Source: Parachlamydiaceae bacterium (GTDB lineage Bacteria > Chlamydiota > Chlamydiia > Chlamydiales > Parachlamydiaceae). From it: a stretch of 9,211 bases of DNA. Position numbers and translations under genes: made by a program. The stretch lies in contig JACCVN010000413.1 in the NCBI GenBank assembly GCA_013698165.1, forward strand, positions 1 to 9,211. Reading direction: 5' to 3'. This document shows positions 7,107 to 9,211 of this stretch, one piece after another; position 1 is the stretch's first letter, and each line of letters begins with the position of its first letter. A model generated the notes under the pieces. The model did no database searches. It saw only the letters and a program-made list of their open reading frames with translations, and was not told the origin of the DNA.

Positions 7107-7137
7107 TAAGCTTAATCAGCTAATTATTAGAAGCTTA
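7107..7137. repeat. Nested palindrome
   Basis: TAAGCTT (7107-7113) pairs with AAGCTTA (7131-7137). The loop contains a second perfect palindrome, CTAAT-T-ATTAG (7120-7130). It could be a weak structural element or a binding site; no T run follows it. Confidence 0.5.
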
Positions 7138-7171
7138 TAGGAATAATTCAATGTGAATAAAAATCATTCAT

Positions 7172-7183
7172 TTTGGCGCCAAA
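7172..7183. promoter_or_regulatory. 12-bp perfect palindrome TTTGGCGCCAAA, operator candidate
   Basis: A perfect 12-bp palindrome with a GGCGCC core stands out in AT-rich DNA, 153 bases before the glycosyltransferase ATG. A related half-site, TTGGCGC, lies at 4811-4817 in another intergenic region. No bacterial regulator known to me is clearly tied to it. Confidence 0.4.
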
Positions 7184-7335
7184 CAGCACCCTAACTTGTA
7201 GTTGCATCCAAACTGTGATCAAGATGCCTTTTTTCTATCCTCTCTTTTCCAAAAAAATTTTCATACATTTTCAAATCTTGATTGTGCAAACCTCACTTGA
7301 TGTGTTAAGTTGTCCGCAATATCTCAGGTTCAGCT

Positions 7336-8241
7336 ATGTCGGGTATATGTCTATGCAGCAAGGAGAGGGTTCTGGATTACATTTATAACTTGAAAAAAGT
7401 CTTTTACTTATTGCTAACAACGATTGTTGTTCATAGTTTCTTCCCCCTTTCTCAATTAGAATCTAAAGATCAAGAGAAGAAGATCGCTATCCTCGTCCCC
7501 TCATATAATAACAAAGAATGGTATAAGCAAAATCTGGACAGTATTTTTGGGCAGCAATATGATAATTATATTGTGCTTTATATTGATGACTGTTCTCCTG
7601 ATGGCACTGGTGATTTGGTTGAAAAATATATAAAAGAAAAGGGGCAAGAACGCCGCGTCATTCTTTTCAAGAATCAAGAGCGCAAATTGGCTTTAGCCAA
7701 TCGCTACAAGTGTGTTCAGCTTTGCGATGATGATACTATTATTGTCGATTGTGATGGCGATGACATGCTTGCACATCTTCATGTTCTTTCAATCATTAAT
7801 AAAATCTATTCAACCAATGATGTATGGTTGACATGGGGATCCTATGTACATCAATCTGATGGTCTATTTGGCTGCTGTGATCCTATTCCTAAATCTGTGA
7901 TTATAGAAAATGATTTTAGAGATTATGAGTGGGTTTTTTCTCATCTTCGCGCCTATTATGCCGCTCTATATAAGAAAATAAATTATCCGGATTTACTGCA
8001 TGGAGGACATTTTATTCCAACTGCAACAGATGTAGCGGTTATGCTTCCAATGCTTGAAATGGCTGGTGATCATTCGATGTTCGTTGCGGACATACTCTAT
8101 ATTTATAATGATCTAAACCAGCTAAACATACACAAGACTCAACGTAAATTCCAAATTGAGATGGACAACATCATTCGTAAGAAGCCCAAATATAACAAAT
8201 TGCCTCAACTATTCGAAATACCTCCACAGCAGACACTCTAG
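7336..8241 (+). CDS. Family 2 (GT-A) glycosyltransferase with a signal-like N-terminus
   Basis: The 301-aa frame begins at ATG 7336, with a weak AGG seven bases upstream. IAILVPSYNNKEWYKQNLDSI (50-70) and VLYIDDCSPDGT (80-91) are the nucleotide-sugar binding half of GT2 enzymes; VDCDGDDML (137-145) contains the DxD metal motif (Asp140, Asp142). TDVAVMLPMLEMAGDH (231-246) is the likely acceptor and catalytic region. The enzyme would move a sugar from a nucleotide donor to an unknown acceptor. Before the domain, residues 19-42 form a lysine-plus-hydrophobic stretch (KKVFYLLLTTIVVHSFFPL) that looks like a signal peptide or membrane anchor. A TTG start at 7390 (283 aa) would place this exactly at the N-terminus, but its Shine-Dalgarno is poor; AAGGAG (7360-7365) lies 24 bases away. 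Whether it is exported or membrane-anchored is unresolved. It has no co-directional partner close by. Confidence 0.88.
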   Translation: MSGICLCSKERVLDYIYNLKKVFYLLLTTIVVHSFFPLSQLESKDQEKKIAILVPSYNNKEWYKQNLDSIFGQQYDNYIVLYIDDCSPDGTGDLVEKYIKEKGQERRVILFKNQERKLALANRYKCVQLCDDDTIIVDCDGDDMLAHLHVLSIINKIYSTNDVWLTWGSYVHQSDGLFGCCDPIPKSVIIENDFRDYEWVFSHLRAYYAALYKKINYPDLLHGGHFIPTATDVAVMLPMLEMAGDHSMFVADILYIYNDLNQLNIHKTQRKFQIEMDNIIRKKPKYNKLPQLFEIPPQQTL

Positions 8242-8307
8242 CATCCTCAAAGTATTAACACTCCACAACGCTTTAGCAACCTCAACGCATGACCTCATCT
8301 CTAACGC
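8239..8307. repeat. Degenerate 15-19-nt tandem repeat after the glycosyltransferase
   Basis: Four related units follow one another: TAGCATCCTCAAAG (8239-8252), TAACACTCCACAACGC (8256-8271), TAGCAACCTCAACGC (8274-8288) and TGACCTCATCTCTAACGC (8290-8307). A rough consensus is TAGCAnCCTCAACGC. The first unit contains the glycosyltransferase stop codon, so the gene's end may have been set by this repeat. Confidence 0.5.
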
Positions 8308-8760
8308 ATTAACATGCAAGAACAAATAACCACAGACAAGATAGACAGGATTGCTGGCGGCGGAAGTGCAGGATTCTACATTCAGGATAGAAGGATAGAA
8401 GGAATTCATAATTTATTCAGATTATTTAATTTCTTGATTTTTATAATTAATATGAGGGCTGCCTAGCTTTTTTATTAAAAAACTTGTAGATTTTGCCCCT
8501 TGCGTCCTGCTTCGCTTGTCTGCTGTTCTTTGTTCTTACGAGTTGAAGTGTGATGATGTTTAGATCTTGCGGACTGATACGTTGGAGGTACGCTGTTTCT
8601 TTCTGGTTGAAAACCAAATTCCTCGCTTGAAATTTCCTGTATAACTCCAATCTTTCAAATATCCCAGCATGTTAATAAGCATTTTGTTTAAAATGGTTAT
8701 ATATTATAATTAAAATATTAGATGGTATTGCAATACTAATAATGCAATTATGAGGTTCTT
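8242..8760. other. Gene-poor region with repeats and a possible relic
   Basis: I cannot support an intact gene in these 519 bp. It begins with degenerate tandem repeats, then a stretch (8328-8402) rich in ACAGGAT, GCAGGATTC and GGATAGAA words, resembling short AGGAT-type repeats found between genes in many bacteria. A TTTTTTATTAAAAAA AT-palindrome follows (8468-8482). A segment of clearly higher GC content (about 8484-8595) carries a minus-strand open frame from TTG 8650 to 8447 (67 aa, MELYRKFQARNLVF... at its start) without a good ribosome site. A second minus frame from ATG at about 8671 codes for a short basic peptide. These may be remains of a decayed gene. The last 90 bp are AT-rich promoter-like DNA. 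Confidence 0.5.
8684..8710 (+). promoter_or_regulatory. Candidate promoter of the last gene
   Basis: A perfect TATAAT (8705-8710) lies 50 bases before the ATG at 8761. TTGTTT (8684-8689) is the nearest -35, but its 15-base spacing is short. The AT-rich context lowers certainty. Confidence 0.4.
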
Positions 8761-9211
8761 ATGTCTTTTGATAGTACAATTGTGCCAGGCATGCCTCATT
8801 TTGAGAATTTACCTACAAGCCTGAAAGGGTCTACATCAAACGAGTTTAATAGCCAAAATCTTCAAAACTTGAATAAAGACATTAAAACGCTACAAGCAAC
8901 AATCACTAGTATTTGTAATGAAAATTTTACTGCAAATGCCGTACCTCCTATAAGCAAATTAATTTCACTCCTTGAAAATAGAATTAAGGATTATTCTAAA
9001 ATGGTGCCTATTAGAGATAAAAGGTTAAGCGACAAATTAAGCGAAGAAATTACACTTTTAGGTCTATTATCCAAAAAATTATATACTAAAGAAACTTCCT
9101 CTATAGTTAAAGATTTAAAAAATTGTGTCGATGAAATTGAGATTTTGATTGACTCTGCTCCAAAAAAGTGTGCCACTTTTAACCAAAATGGAAGGGATCA
9201 ACTTCTTGAAC
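8761..9211 (+). CDS. Hypothetical helical protein, 3' end outside window
   Basis: An open frame of 150 codons runs from the ATG at 8761 to the window edge without a stop. GAGG (8752-8755) five bases upstream is a proper Shine-Dalgarno, and a TATAAT box lies further up, so the gene is likely real. The product begins MSFDSTIVPGMPHFENLPTS, a polar and probably disordered segment of about 30 residues, followed by heptad-like helical stretches (about 31-52, 63-80 and 90-130) rich in Leu, Ile, Lys and Glu. There are three cysteines (52, 122, 137), no signal peptide and no membrane segment. I do not recognise the family. The disordered start followed by helices resembles many large effector or coiled-coil proteins of intracellular bacteria, but that is only an impression. 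Its full length cannot be known from this window. Confidence 0.7.
   Translation, partial: MSFDSTIVPGMPHFENLPTSLKGSTSNEFNSQNLQNLNKDIKTLQATITSICNENFTANAVPPISKLISLLENRIKDYSKMVPIRDKRLSDKLSEEITLLGLLSKKLYTKETSSIVKDLKNCVDEIEILIDSAPKKCATFNQNGRDQLLE

Larger units (their letters stand above)
7049..7335. other. Intergenic region with two palindromes
   Basis: About 290 bp before the glycosyltransferase hold no supported gene; the longest open frame begins with TTG and overlaps the next gene. It contains a nested palindrome (7107-7137) and the 12-bp palindrome TTTGGCGCCAAA (7172-7183), listed separately. I found no convincing promoter for the downstream gene. Confidence 0.6.

Noticed and set aside
7173..7388. 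A 71-aa plus-strand frame upstream of the glycosyltransferase
   Set aside because: It begins with TTG inside a palindrome, has no Shine-Dalgarno, overlaps the glycosyltransferase and has no protein-like pattern.
8209..8409. A 66-aa minus-strand frame over the glycosyltransferase end
   Set aside because: It runs through the degenerate tandem repeats and overlaps a real gene; its leucine-rich look comes from the repeat.

Overview
The window looks like part of the chromosome of an AT-rich Gram-negative intracellular bacterium, most likely an amoeba-associated member of the Chlamydiae (Parachlamydiaceae-like). This is inference. The housekeeping genes (mgtE, typA) only show that it is a bacterium. 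The suggestion comes from the mix of AT-rich DNA, a divergent eukaryote-like kinase, a small secreted protein with a LIFELHNA motif, and a glycosyltransferase whose N-terminus looks like a signal peptide. Legionella-like or other host-associated lineages are not excluded.

Layout. Positions 1-2018 (minus strand) hold a likely two-gene operon: mgtE, a CBS-domain Mg2+ transporter with a GTG start, followed 12 nt downstream by a class I SAM-dependent methyltransferase cut by the window edge. A 153-bp divergent promoter region separates mgtE from typA (bipA), a translational GTPase, at 2172-3980 (plus). typA converges on an exported-looking hypothetical protein (4049-4690 or 4729, minus). The 68 bp between them hold a perfect 13-bp hairpin followed by 16-nt tandem copies that repeat one arm of it.

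From about 4700 on, the window becomes accessory in character: widely spaced single genes with AT-rich gaps. They are a 539-aa divergent protein kinase-like protein (4993-6612) preceded by two adjacent dyads, a 73-aa DUF378 membrane protein with a CxxC pair at each end (6740-6961) under an extended -10 promoter and closed by a strong intrinsic terminator, and a family 2 glycosyltransferase (7336-8241). A gene-poor stretch (8242-8760) follows, with degenerate tandem repeats and a possible gene relic. The last gene (8761 to the end) is new, helical and partial.

The plus-strand genes after 4993 do not form one pathway. The kinase-like protein, the glycosyltransferase and the LIFELHNA protein are best read as independent host-interaction or envelope candidates beside a conserved housekeeping block. 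I see no CRISPR array, tRNA, rRNA, transposase, or recognisable defence or phage system.
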